From contig CAYMKL010000012.1 of assembly GCA_964390805.1 (NCBI GenBank), positions 1 to 64,000 of the forward strand: a stretch of DNA of 64,000 nucleotides. Reading direction: 5' to 3'. Positions 1 through 12,400 of this stretch are shown here, one piece after another; position 1 is the stretch's first letter, and each line of letters opens with the position of its first letter. The stretch comes from CAYMKL01 sp964390805. GTDB taxonomy: Bacteria > Chloroflexota > Anaerolineae > VGOG01. Made by a program: the position numbers and the translations under genes. The notes beneath the pieces were generated by a model that saw only the letters and a list, made by a program, of their open reading frames with translations, had not been told where the DNA came from and searched no databases.

Positions 1-456
1 TATGGCTGGCAGCAGACGGGAGGGACGGCCATTACCCTGTCCGACGCCACAGCCGAGTCGCCCACCTTCACCGCGCCGGGCGATCCGACGGTGCTGACCT
101 TCAGCCTGACGGTGACGGACAGCTTGGGCCTGGCCGATGCCACGCCAGACCAGGTGGTGGTGACGGTCACCAACCAGGCGCCGCTGGCTGACGCTGGCGC
201 CGACCAGAGCGTGGACACCAACACGCTGGTGACGTTAGACGGCAGCGGCAGCAGTGATCCCGACGGCGACACGCCCCTCACCTATGGCTGGCAGCAGACG
301 GGAGGGACGGCCATTACCCTGTCCGACGCCACAGCCGTGTCGCCCACCTTCACCGCGCCTGGCAATCCGACGGTGCTGACCTTCAGCCTGACGGTGACGG
401 ACAGCTTGGGCCTGGCCGATGCCACGCCAGACCAGGTGGTGGTCACGGTTACCACC
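1..456 (+). repeat. 282-bp coding tandem repeat (PKD/REJ-like unit)
   Basis: The block beginning TATGGCTGGCAGCAG at base 1 recurs at 283 almost identically, a period of 282 bp or 94 residues. Only a few substitutions are visible (for example GAGTCG versus GTGTCG). More copies probably lie upstream of the window. Confidence 0.9.
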
Positions 457-3400
457 CCAGTGGTGGATTTGCGCATCGGCAAAGCTGCGGCTCCGGGCGC
501 CGCCGACCCCGGCCAGCCCATCACCTACACCCTCACCTTCACCAACGCCGGGCCGAGTACGGCCACGGGCGTGGTCGTCACCGACGTGGTGCCTGTGGGA
601 CAAGTTGCCAACTTGTCCTACGTCAGCGCCGGCGCGGCTATCACGGCCACGGGCAGCGTCAGTTACGTCTGGGACGTGGCCGACCTGGGCGTGGGGCAGG
701 GCGGCGTCATCATCATCACGGGCGTGCTGACCGACCAGCCGGCGTCGGGGACATTTACCAACACGGCCACCATCACCACCACCACGGCTGACAGCGACGG
801 GGGCAACAACACCAGCAGCGCGGCCATCACGGTACAGAACGTCCCCCCCAGCTTCACCAGCACGCCGCTGCTGACGGCGACCCAGGACGTGACCTACACC
901 TACGCTATCACGGCCACCGATCCCGACGCCGGCGACGTGCTGACCATCACCATGCAGGTGGGGCCGGATTGGTGGGTGGCGCTGGAGCCAGACCCGGCCA
1001 CCGGGGCGGCCCCCGCGGTGACGGCCACGCTTTCCGGCGTAGCTAACAGCTACTACGTGGGCGACCACGCGGTGACCTTGCAGGTGGAAGACAGCGCGGG
1101 CGCCACCGCAACCCAGAGCTTCACCTTGACGGTCCACAACGTCAACGATGCCCCCTACTTCACCACCCTCCCCACCCTGCGCGCCTTGACCAACATCACC
1201 TACACCTACGCCATTTCCAGCAGCGACCCGGACTTCGAGGCGGCCGGGGGGGATGTGCTGACGCTTACGGCGACCGCGGTGCCCGGCTGGCTCAGTTTTA
1301 CGGCCAGCGGCAATGGCGGCGGCGAACTGAGGGGCGTGCCCACCTTCGGCGAGATCGGCGATCACGACGTGGCCCTGCAGCTTGAGGACATGGCCGGGGC
1401 GACGGCGGTGCAGACCTTCACGCTGGAAGTCTACAACGACGCGCCCACCGCGCGGCTGGACGAATTCACGGTGGACGAGGACAGTGTTGACAACGTCTTT
1501 GCTATCCTGGACAACGACAACAATTACCCGGATGACCTGACCCTGACCGCCCTCGGCGCGCCGGGCCACGGCAGGGTGGTGATCTCCGGGACGGTGGTGC
1601 TCTACACGCCGGATGCTGATTTCTTCGGCACGGATACCTTCACCTACACCGTGAGTGACGGCGCGCCAGGTTCGCCTGGCGTACTCGACACCACCGCCCT
1701 GGTCAGGGTGACGGTGAATGGCATCAACGACCAGGCCCCGCAGGCGGTGGACGACGCGGTTACCATCTTCGAGGACAGCGGCGGCTACGCGCTGTTTGTG
1801 TTGAACAACGACACTGAGCCGGAAGGCGACCCGCTGGCCATCACGGCGGTGGGCGCGCCGCTGAACGGCACGGTACACATCTCCCCTTCGGTGCAGCACC
1901 CGTGCCTGGTGTACACCCCCACGCTGAACTTCCACGGCAGCGATACTTTCACTTACACCATCAGCGATGGGGTGTTCGACGCCAGCGCCACGGTGAACAT
2001 GACGGTGAACTCGGTCAACGACCCGCCCGTGGCCGCAGCCGACGTCTTCACCGTGACGGAGGACAGTGAGGAGAACCAACTGACTCCCCTGGCCAACGAC
2101 AGCGACGCGGACGGCGATGAGCTGACCCTCACCGGCGTCGGCCAACCCGACAACGGCGGGGCCTACTTTGGGGACACGACGGATGAGGGCACCATTCTGG
2201 CGCGCGCGCTCCAGAACGGGCCGTATACCGTCATCACCTACACCCCCTACGTGGACTTTGTGGGCACAGATACCTTCACCTACACCGTGGGCGATGGCCA
2301 GGCCGAGGCCGAGAGCACGGTGACCGTGGTGGTGCAGCCGGGGCCGAACGACGCACCGCAGGCGCAGGACGATCATTTCTACGTGTTGGGCACCATCACC
2401 GGCAGCCCAGAAGCGCGCCAACTGGACGTGTTGAAAAACGACCGCGACCCCGACGGCGAGCCGCTCACGGCCAGCGTGGCGGTCCAACCCACGCACGGCA
2501 CCGCCGCCGCCGCGGCCGATGGCCTGACGCTGCTCTACACGCCGGAGGCGGAGTACAGCGGTGAGGACAGCCTGGTCTACGCCGCCGACGATGGCAACCT
2601 GACAATGGCGGCCACCGCCCGCATCCAGGTGCTGCCGGCCAACCATCCGCCCACGGCGGCGGACGATGCCTTCACCGTGGACGCCGATACCCAGGGCAAT
2701 GCCCTGACCGTGTTGGCCAACGACGCCGACGCCGACGGCGACCGCCTGATGATTGTGGCCGTGGGTGCGCCGGCCCAGGCGGGGGCGCAGGCGGAGCCCA
2801 ATCCGCTGTTCAGCGCGCTGCTCTACACCCCCGCGCCGGGCGTCAGCGCGGGCGATAGCTTCACCTACACCATCAGCGACGGCGAATATCGCGCCACGGC
2901 CAGGGTCAACGTGGTCGTCAACCCGGCCACGACGCTGGCCGATCTGAGCCTGAGCCGCAGCGTGGTCCCCGCCGCGCTGCGGGAGGGCGAGGCCCAGGCC
3001 GTGACCGCCATCTACACCGTGGCCAACGCCGGGCCGGCGGTGGCGCCGGCCCTGTTGGTGCGCGACGTGTGGTCGGTGCCCCCGGACGCTGCCACGGTGG
3101 TCTCCGGCGGGGCGTGTACCGGCGCAGGTAACACCCTTTCCTGCGCCCTGGCCGACTTGCCCGCCGGCGGCTCTGTCACCCTGGTGCAGTACATCAGTTT
3201 CACGCCGGATGCTGTGGGCAATATCACCGCCAACGCGACGGTGAGCACGGCCAAGACGGATCCGGCTCCGGGCGACAACCAGGCCAACGCCACCCTGACC
3301 GTGAGCGGCCCGCGCCAGAGCCGCACCCTGGGCGAGCTGACCCTGACCGCCGACGCCTTTGTGGACCTGGGCGGCGGCGTGACCCGTGCCACGGGCCAGG

Positions 3401-6400
3401 TGGTCATCGGTGAGCACTTCTACCTGGCGGGGGCGGGCGCACCCGCGTCGCAGGCGACGTTGGACTTCGACGCCGACGGCATTCTGAGCGCCAGCGGCGA
3501 GCTGCGCATGATACGTGGCGACTACGCCCTCTTCAGCGGCAGCTTCACCGCCGACGCCGCCACCAGCCTGGGCGCGCCCGATGCGGGTGTGGACTATGGC
3601 CCGCTGGCACAGGTGGCGGGCTTCCCGGTGGCGGGGAACGCGGGCATCATCCAGCTCGACCTGCTGACCGGCGAGGTGACCGGGAGCGCAATGCTGACCT
3701 TCTCCGGTGGTGAGGCGACGGCGCAACCCCACCTGAGCTTCAGCGTGACCCCCGGCCCGCACTTCAACGGGGCGGCTTCCGCGCCTTTTGAGGTGCTGTA
3801 CGGCGACGGCTACGCCCTGCGCCTGGGCGCGGCCGAGGCCACGCTGGCCAAACACGGCCCCGGCTACGAGCTGTTGGCCCAGGGTGTGCTGACCTACAAC
3901 CTGACCCATCCCTTAACCGACACCCAGGTCTACACCCCCGGCATCCCCGGCGTGTACGACACGCTTGCCCTGGACTTCACCCTGGGCAGTGACGGCAGCG
4001 TGCGCGAGCGCGCCGACAGCTTGGTACAAATGGTCCTGATGGTGGACTACTTGGAGCTGACGCTGCAGCCGGCATGGCTGGATAACGGAGGGGTGTTTGC
4101 CCCCCAGGCCGCGCTGCGCATGCATACCCTACTGGGCGGCGGCGCGGTGTACCTGGAGAACGTGACCCTGACCGCCGACGGCCTGAGCCTGGAAGGCCAG
4201 ACCCTCAATCTGCCCGACATTGTGCCGTCGGAGAGTGTGTATACCATCCGGCGGCCGGTGGGTGTGGTGGCGGCGGCGGAGTACGGCTACCGCCTGGTGA
4301 ACTTCCGGGGCGACCTGGTGCTGGATATGGCCCAGAACCATTTCACCACCCCTGATTTCAACCTGGGGTCAGGCGCCTTGTGGCCCGTCCCGACCGCGCC
4401 TACCCCTACCAGCGCCTTGCGGGGCAAAGCGCTGGTGGATGCCAAGCTCAGTGGAACCAGGTCATCCTCAGACCACCCGCCGACTCCGAGGAGGGGCAAA
4501 ACGCTGCAGGATACCAAGCTCAGTGGAATCATCATCGGACCAGAAGGGTCATGGTTGGATGATGTCTTCTACACTAAAGACAAAGCCTTTGATGGCAACA
4601 CGTTCTCCCATTATACTTACTCCGATCCCAGCGGGGGTTGGGTCGGCCTGGACCTGGGCAGCCCTTACAGGATCATCCGGATTCGCTACCACCCACGGAA
4701 CGATGGCGAAAGCCGTATGCGCGGCGGCAAGTTCCAGGGCGCCAACGATGAAAACTTTACTTCCGGCCTCGTGGACCTACACACAATCTCCGGCACCCCA
4801 CCGGCTGGCTGGACCGAAGAGACCGTGTCGAACGATACCGACTTCCGCTATGTGCGTTACCTGGGGCGAGATTGGACCTATTGCGAGGTCGCGGAGGTCG
4901 AATTCTACGGAGAACCGTTGGATATGGGTCCCACGCTTATTGGCACCGTCATCGGTACGGAAGGGTCAAATTGGGATTCGGGCAACACTAGAGAGAAAGC
5001 CTTTGATGGCGACACGAGCACCTATTTTGATGCCCCCGATCCGGACGGGGCTTGGGTCGGCCTGGAGCTGGGCAGCCCTCATCAGATCACCTGGATTCGC
5101 TACTATCCACGCACGGATTGGTGGGGCTATCCCGGGCGCATGAATGGCGGCAAGTTCCAGGGGGCCAACGATCGCGGCTTTACTTCCGGCCTCGTGGACC
5201 TACACACAATCTCCGGCACCCCATCGCCTGGCTGGAGTGAAGTGCCCGTGTCGAGCGATTTCGGCTTCCGCTATGTGCGTTACCTGGGGCCAGATGGGAG
5301 CCATGGCAACGTCGCGGAGGTCGAATTCTACGGAGAATCGGGAGAACCGCCAGAACCGCCAGAACCACCACCACCTACCGACAAGCTCAGTGGAACCGTC
5401 ATCGGTACGACAGGGTCATATGGAGGGTTCGGCGACACCAAAGAGAAAGTCTTTGATGGCGACACGAGCACCTATTTTTATGCCCCCAGTAGCCTCGGGG
5501 CTTGGGCCGGTTTGGATTTAGGCGGCCCTCATCTGATCACCCGGATTCGCTACCACCCATGTAACGGTTGCGAATTCGGAATGACTGGCGGCAAGTTCCA
5601 GGGGGCCAACGATGAAAACTTTGCTTCCGGTCTCGTGGACCTACACACAATCTCCGGCCGCCCACCGGCTGGCTGGACTGACGTGACCGTGTCGAACGCT
5701 ACCGGCTTCCGCTATGTGCGTTACCTGGGGCCGAGAGGGAGCTGGCGCATCGCCGCGGAGGTCGAATTTTACGGAGAACCAGGAGAATCGGCACCTACCA
5801 AGCTCAGTGGACCCGTCATCGGTACGGAAGGGTCATATGGGGGGTTGGGCGACACTAAAGAGAAAGTCTTTGATGGCGACACGAGCACCTTTTTTGATGC
5901 CCCCAGTGCCGACGGGGCTTGGGCCGGCCTGAAGCTGGACGACACTTACAGGATCACCCGGATTCGCTACTATCCACGCACGGGCTACTGGACCTGGCCC
6001 GGGCGAATGAATGGCGGCAAGTTCCAGGGGGCCAACAATAGCCACTTTACACTCGGCCTCGTGGACCTACACACAATCTCCAGCGACCCACCGGAAGACT
6101 GGACCGAAGTGACCGTGTCGAACGATACCGGCTTCCGCTATGTGCGTTACCTGGGGCCAGATGGGAGCCATGGCAACGTCGCCGAGGTCGAATTCTACGG
6201 AGAACCGGGAGAACCCTCAGGGCCAGAAGTAGATCCCACCAGCGATCCGGATCTGGTGGCGCATTGGACCTTTGATAGGCTTTGGGGTTCTAACGACTTT
6301 GAGACTCTTGTTTCACATTATCCTGACTGCGATCTCATGGATCAGGATACTGCACCCGCTCTCGTTACCGGGGCAATCGGTAGGGCAGTGAGGTTCAATG

Positions 6401-9400
6401 GGAGCGATGAATATCTCGAAGCAGGTTCTCCCGGCACCAATTGCGGGATGAATTTCGGCAGCAGCCAGGACTTTAGCATTGCGCTGTGGGTCAAGACGAG
6501 CGATCCATGTCCCCATTCGGGCTTTTCGGGGATTATCGGTAACATTACTCCTGGCGGCGCCACTGAAAGCGGCTTTGCCATTTGGTACTCATGTTCTGCG
6601 GAGAACTGGCATATCACATTAAGGGATGGCTCTAATACCAGAGGCCAGTCAGTTTTGGATATCGCCGACAATCAATGGCACCACCTGGCCATGACCGTGG
6701 ATCGGGACTACAATGTCATTGTCCGTCTTTATCAAGACGGGGTGCGCAGTGCGGACCTATGGCCCACAATTGGAAACGTTGATAGCCCGAACCCCCTCCT
6801 CGTTGGCCGAGATCCGGACGGCAACTATTTCCAGGGATCCATTGACGACGTGCGCATCTACCGCCGCGCACTGAGCGAGGACGAGGTCGCTGAGCTGTAC
6901 AACGCCGGCAACCAGCCGTCGTTGCCCATCGAGGCCGCCAACACCGAGATAAGCCTCAGCGGCGCGACTGGGAGCAGCGGCGCGAGTGTGAGCAGCGGCG
7001 CGACTGGGAGCAGCGCGACTGTGAGCAACGGCGTCCTGAGCGTTGACAGTATGGACTGGACATTGCCCGACATCCTGGGCGGACAGACGCTCACCTTTGA
7101 CCAGGGGCCCACCCTGCGCAGCGGACAGCATGCTGCAATACCTGTGCCCCCCGGCTTGGAACTCAGGTTCGGTAGGAGGGGTAGGGAAAGGGCTCGTTTT
7201 GCCGTAAGGAGCATCGAACTCCACCTGAGCAGCGCGGACGAACTCACCCTCAAGATACGGGGGGACGTAACCGTGAACGTTTCCGGTTACGAACAACAAC
7301 TCGACGCCACCCTGGAGATATGGAGCGATGGTCAGGTCACCGGCCAGGTGCACAGCTTTGCCGTCACCCTGGCCGGGTTTACCGTCGGCGGCGAAAATGT
7401 GCGCGTGGACGACGATACCTTTAAGGCGGATAGCCTCACCCTGGGCACGGCCCCGCCCCTCTTCCCCTTTGAAGGCACCCTGACCGGCGTTGAGTTTACC
7501 CCGCCCAGCGACTTCAGCCTGACCGGGGGCGGGATCAACCTGCCTTCGATCAACATAGGGAGCATTGAGTTTGGCCTGTGGGCCAGCCTGGAAAAGCAAA
7601 GCGATGGCACTTACAAGATCACCGCCGGCGGCCAGTTCCCCCTGCCCATTGGCCGAAACACCGGCCTTACGGCAGAAGTAGTGCTGGTGGCCGATATCAA
7701 TCGGCAGCGGCTCTACGCCCTCCCCATTGACCCGCAGACCGGCAACCTGCTACAGACGCCAGTTGGCGGCGAGCCGGTGGGCATCCCCCTGGACCCCGTG
7801 AGCGGGCAGCCGCTGGTGGTGGATAGCAACGCCGTGCCTCTGGCCGTGCCCCTGGACCCGGCCCTGCTGGAGCAGCAGATCATCGTCGTGGGGGCGCAGG
7901 AGATTCCGGAGCCGGTCATGCCTCCTTATACGCCCCTAAGGCACGCCTCCCCCGGCGTCGCGCTGGATTCGCTGTCGCTGACGCTCGATACCGAGATTCC
8001 CCTGGGGAATACCGGCGCCTATCTCGTCCAACTCCGGGGCAGCGCCTCGGGATTGCGACCCGATCCTGACAGAGGCACCTACTTCAGCATCGGCGGGACC
8101 GTGGCGTACGGCCAACGCCTGGGGCCCCTGGGCCGGCCCGTCAATGCTAGTCTGGACTTGACCCTGGGGCTAAACATCCCGATGTTCCGCGTGCAGGGCG
8201 AATCCGCCTACCGCTACACCCGCGCCGGGGTCAGCGAGACCTTTGTGGACACGGCCGACACCAACTTCGGCCTGCCCGATCACTTCGAGCGCGTGGTACC
8301 GATCGAGATTACCGATGAGTACAGCGGCCGGGCCAGGGTGGAAGATTACAACTCGTCTTCCAAGCTAGAGGAGATGAATAATGCCCTGGCTCAATCCTAC
8401 TCCGCAACCGATGCTCCAGAGGGATATTATCGTGGCGCGGTCGATTTTCATCCCGAACTGCCACAAGCCACACACGGACTCGATTCGATCCCGAACCTTG
8501 ACTGGTATGGTAAGTTGCTCGCCCACCTGGATTTTGACCCGGAGATCCAACATTACACTCCGCACTTTAGCAGCCTCGCAGATGGGGCAGTCCAGGCACA
8601 TACCTATCCGCAAGCGCTGCCGCTTGCGGCTTTCTATGTCAATGACACACTCAGTTCAAATGACTTAGCATGGTTTGTTGTGGAAAGCCAGACATGTACC
8701 TATCGCAACGTGGCTTATGGCAAGAATGCGTATCAATCCAGCACCTGGTACGGCTTTGCTCACGCCAGCCGAGCTGTGGATGGCAATACCAATGGAATCT
8801 GGGATGATGGTGTTGTGGCTTGTACTGAGGATGAACAGCAAGCCTGGTGGGAGGTGGACCTGGGCGCGGTGTACCATATCCAGGAGATCAAGATCTGGAA
8901 CCGCACCGATTGTTGTCAGGACCGCCTGCACGACTTCTACGTTATGGTCTCCGAAACGCCCTTGCCGTCAAGCGACGCATATACCAACGCGAAAAACGCG
9001 CGGTGGTTGGCCCGCCAAGGCTCCGCTATTGGTGATGATAAAACTTGGAGCAACATTAACACCACCGGCCGCTACGTGCGGATTCAGTTTGACGACCATA
9101 ATGATGATGATGAGAACATTCTGCAACTGGCCGAAGTAGCGGTCTTTGCCCGCGACGACTTTGCCAACCTGGGGACGCCAGGGAGCAAAAACGCGGAATG
9201 GTTGAAGTTTAAGACCGAACAGTGTGTTATCCCCTGCCGCGACCGCACCTTTTCCGAGGGGGGCCATGAAGTGGCATCAGTATGGAGGTTTAAATACCCT
9301 TTCCCTTATCCTATTGATGACTTCCCCTACTGCATCGCGGATTGGTATTGGGTTGAGCGATCAGACCAGTTCACGATAGAGCGCTGGAACCTGCCGTGGA

Positions 9401-12400
9401 ACTTCAAGATGGGGGGCAGTGTCAGTTTCTTTACCTTGCCGCCGGTCTTAACCGCCAATCTGGCCATAGACCCGGAGCTGGGCGCCGACGCGGCCTTGTG
9501 GGCCGGCCTGGGCATCGGCGGGATCGGCAGTTTTGATCTGAACGCCAACCTCAGCACCTGGTGCGCCAATAACTGCGCCAATCCAGTGGACGATTTCGCC
9601 CTGACCGCCGCCATCAATGCCGTGCTGGAGATCACTTTGTCCGAGTGGTTTCCTTTCCTAAGCGGTCTGGACATGCGCTTTGAGATCGGGGCCGAATTCG
9701 GCAAGTTCAACACCCCCGGTGGCACCCAATGGGGCGCCAAGGTCCGGATCAAGTTCGACGTGCCCGACGCGATCAACTGGATTCCGGGCGTGCCGGATGT
9801 TGTGGAATTCGGCGCGTATATCGGTATGGGCAGTAACGGGTTCACCTTTGAGGCGGGGGCCGATACCAGCGGCTATCAATTGGTCACCCGCGACCGGGTG
9901 CAGCAGGCGCTCAGGGCGCGGGAACAGCAGGCGCAACGCCGTGCGGCCCACGAAGGCGTGGGCTTAGGCGATGTGGGAGATAAGTACGTGCCCCTCAACG
10001 TAGACCCCGCGCTGCACTTTGTCCCCGCAGCCACAGGGACGCCGGGCGCGCAGGATGCAGGCGCGCAACAAGGGACCAAGGCGGCCCTGACCCTGCAAGA
10101 CGTGGTGGCCGATGTCTACGTGGCCCACAACACCAACGCCGGCGCAGTGCTGCAAACCACCAACGACGCCCTGACCATGACCGTCACCGCGCCCGACGGC
10201 ACTGAGTACGTCGCCGGCGGCTCCGGCCCGGGCGTCACCTTTGAGTCTTACGAGCGGGCCATCCTGGCCGCCGGCGCCAGCCCCCGCGCCGCCGCCGGCC
10301 AGGCCGGCCTGCGCGCCGTCCACGGCGTGGATGGCGCGCCCAACCTGGACCTCTGGGCCAACGCCGGCCTCGGCGACACCTTGCTCTTCAGCAACCTGGC
10401 CTTTACAGACACCACCGCCTACGCCGCGCTCCCACCCGGCAACTACACCCTCACCTTCCGCCAGGCCGGCGCAGCCGGCACGGGAACCGTGGTGGCCCAA
10501 ACCAACCACACCCTGGCCGCCGGTGAAGATGTAACCGTGCTGGCGGTGGGCGCTCCGGGCAACCTCAACGTCTGGGTGATAGAAGACGACAACGTCCCGA
10601 GGGGCGACATGCACCCCTACCTGCGCCTGGTCCACGCCGCGCCCAACGCCCCGCGCCTGCGGGTGCGCCCGGTCTTCGGCAAGGACATCTTCATTGACGT
10701 GGGCTACGCCATGAGCACCGACTACGTGAAGAAAACGTCCAACGGCAAGACCTTCCAACTCTTCAACCAGGCCAGCGGCGATTGGGTGGCCGACACGGCC
10801 CCCTTGACCCTGGAGCCTTACGGCATCCACACCCTCTTCGTCTTTGAAGACGCCCAGGGTGACATCATCACCCACCTGGCGCGCGACGCCGGGCCGGTGG
10901 GGCGCGCGCGCTTCGTCCACGCCGCCGAGGGCCTGGGTAACGTGGACGTGGCCCTGGATGGGATCGTTCCCTGGCGCGGCGTCGTGCCGTTCACGGTCAC
11001 GCAAGACGTACCGCTGGAGGTGGACGTCTACAACGTGGCCGTGATGCAGGGCGGCAACCCCCTGGTCACAACCACTCTGGTGATGACCTACGGCTTGGAC
11101 TACGCCCTGGCCCTGGTGCAAGAGGGGGCCAGCCCCGTCCTCCACGTCATCACCGAGGCCAACACCATCCCCTTTGCGCCGCAGCAGAGCGATGTGCGGG
11201 TGGCGCACCTGGCCCCTAACACCAGCCCGGTGGAGGCGTGGTTCGCCGCTAGTATAACTCCCTCCCTTCGCCTGGCCGGAGACGTGGCCTACGGCTCTGT
11301 CAGCGACTATGGCGATATGCCCACCGAGACCTACACCGTAGAAGTGCGGCTGGCCGGACAAAGCGCCGCGCTGCACACCCAACCCAACCTGAGCCTGCCC
11401 CAAGGGGCCAGCACCCTCTACCTGGCAGAGCAGGGGGGCGGCCTGGCCCTGCTGCACGGGCTGGATACGGCCGTGCAATGGCAGCGCACCGATCGGCTCA
11501 ACATCACCGACGCGATGACCGGCACCTGGCAGGTGCATTTGCACAACGCCGCCGTCATCACCGACGACTACAGCTTTGAGATGACGGGCGCCATGCCGGA
11601 GACCTACCTCTACGGCGTGGGGTTGGTCACCGACACCCAGCAGGCTCACGTGACCTGGACCGTAGACGGCTTTGAGCCAAACACCGAGATCGAGCTGTTG
11701 ATGGTCGAACTCACCCAGCCGGAGAACGCCGGCCAGGTGGTGACCTCGACCCAGGTGATGGAACTGAGCAGCGGCCTCACCGAGACGGTGGTCGTCAGCA
11801 GCGTGGTCGGCAGCGACCCCATCGAGGGTCAAATTCGCGCCCTGGCCACCTTCCAAGACCCCAACGACCCCAGCCTCATCAACGGCACGCCGCAGACCCA
11901 CACCTTCAGCCTGGCGACCATCCCCAGCGGCGAGTACCTCATCAAGGTGAGGGTGGACGATATGGTGCATCCCTTCCTCACCGAGAGTCCCACGGCCACG
12001 CTGGTGGTCAGCCACCCCTGGCCCGCCACCTGGACCGGCAACCTGCAGATCAGCGACAACCGCTTCCGCGAGACGGTGCTCGGGTGGACGCCGCTGGCCA
12101 ACCCGGACGTAGACTTCTACGAACTGTGGATTGACGTGGGGGCGGCGGACCCCATCGCCTACCGGATGGATCCGGCCACCAGTGTCTACACCGTGCCCAA
12201 CCTCACCGCCGGCCAGGTCTGCACCGTCACCCTGATGGCCCTGAACTACGAAACCCAAAGCTTCAGCTACGGCGGCGAGGTGAGGGTGGTACCGGCCTAC
12301 CCGGACTTCAGGCTCACCCAGATGACGGCCTTGCCGGCGCTGGAACGAGGCGCGGGGGCCAGCGTGGTAGTCAGCGTCACCAGCGATCTCGAACCCTACC

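Noticed and set aside
235..3909. A 1,224-codon open frame on the minus strand opposite the giant gene
   Set aside because: His/Arg/Gly-rich translation without domain logic, mirror of a GC-rich gene; typical antisense shadow.
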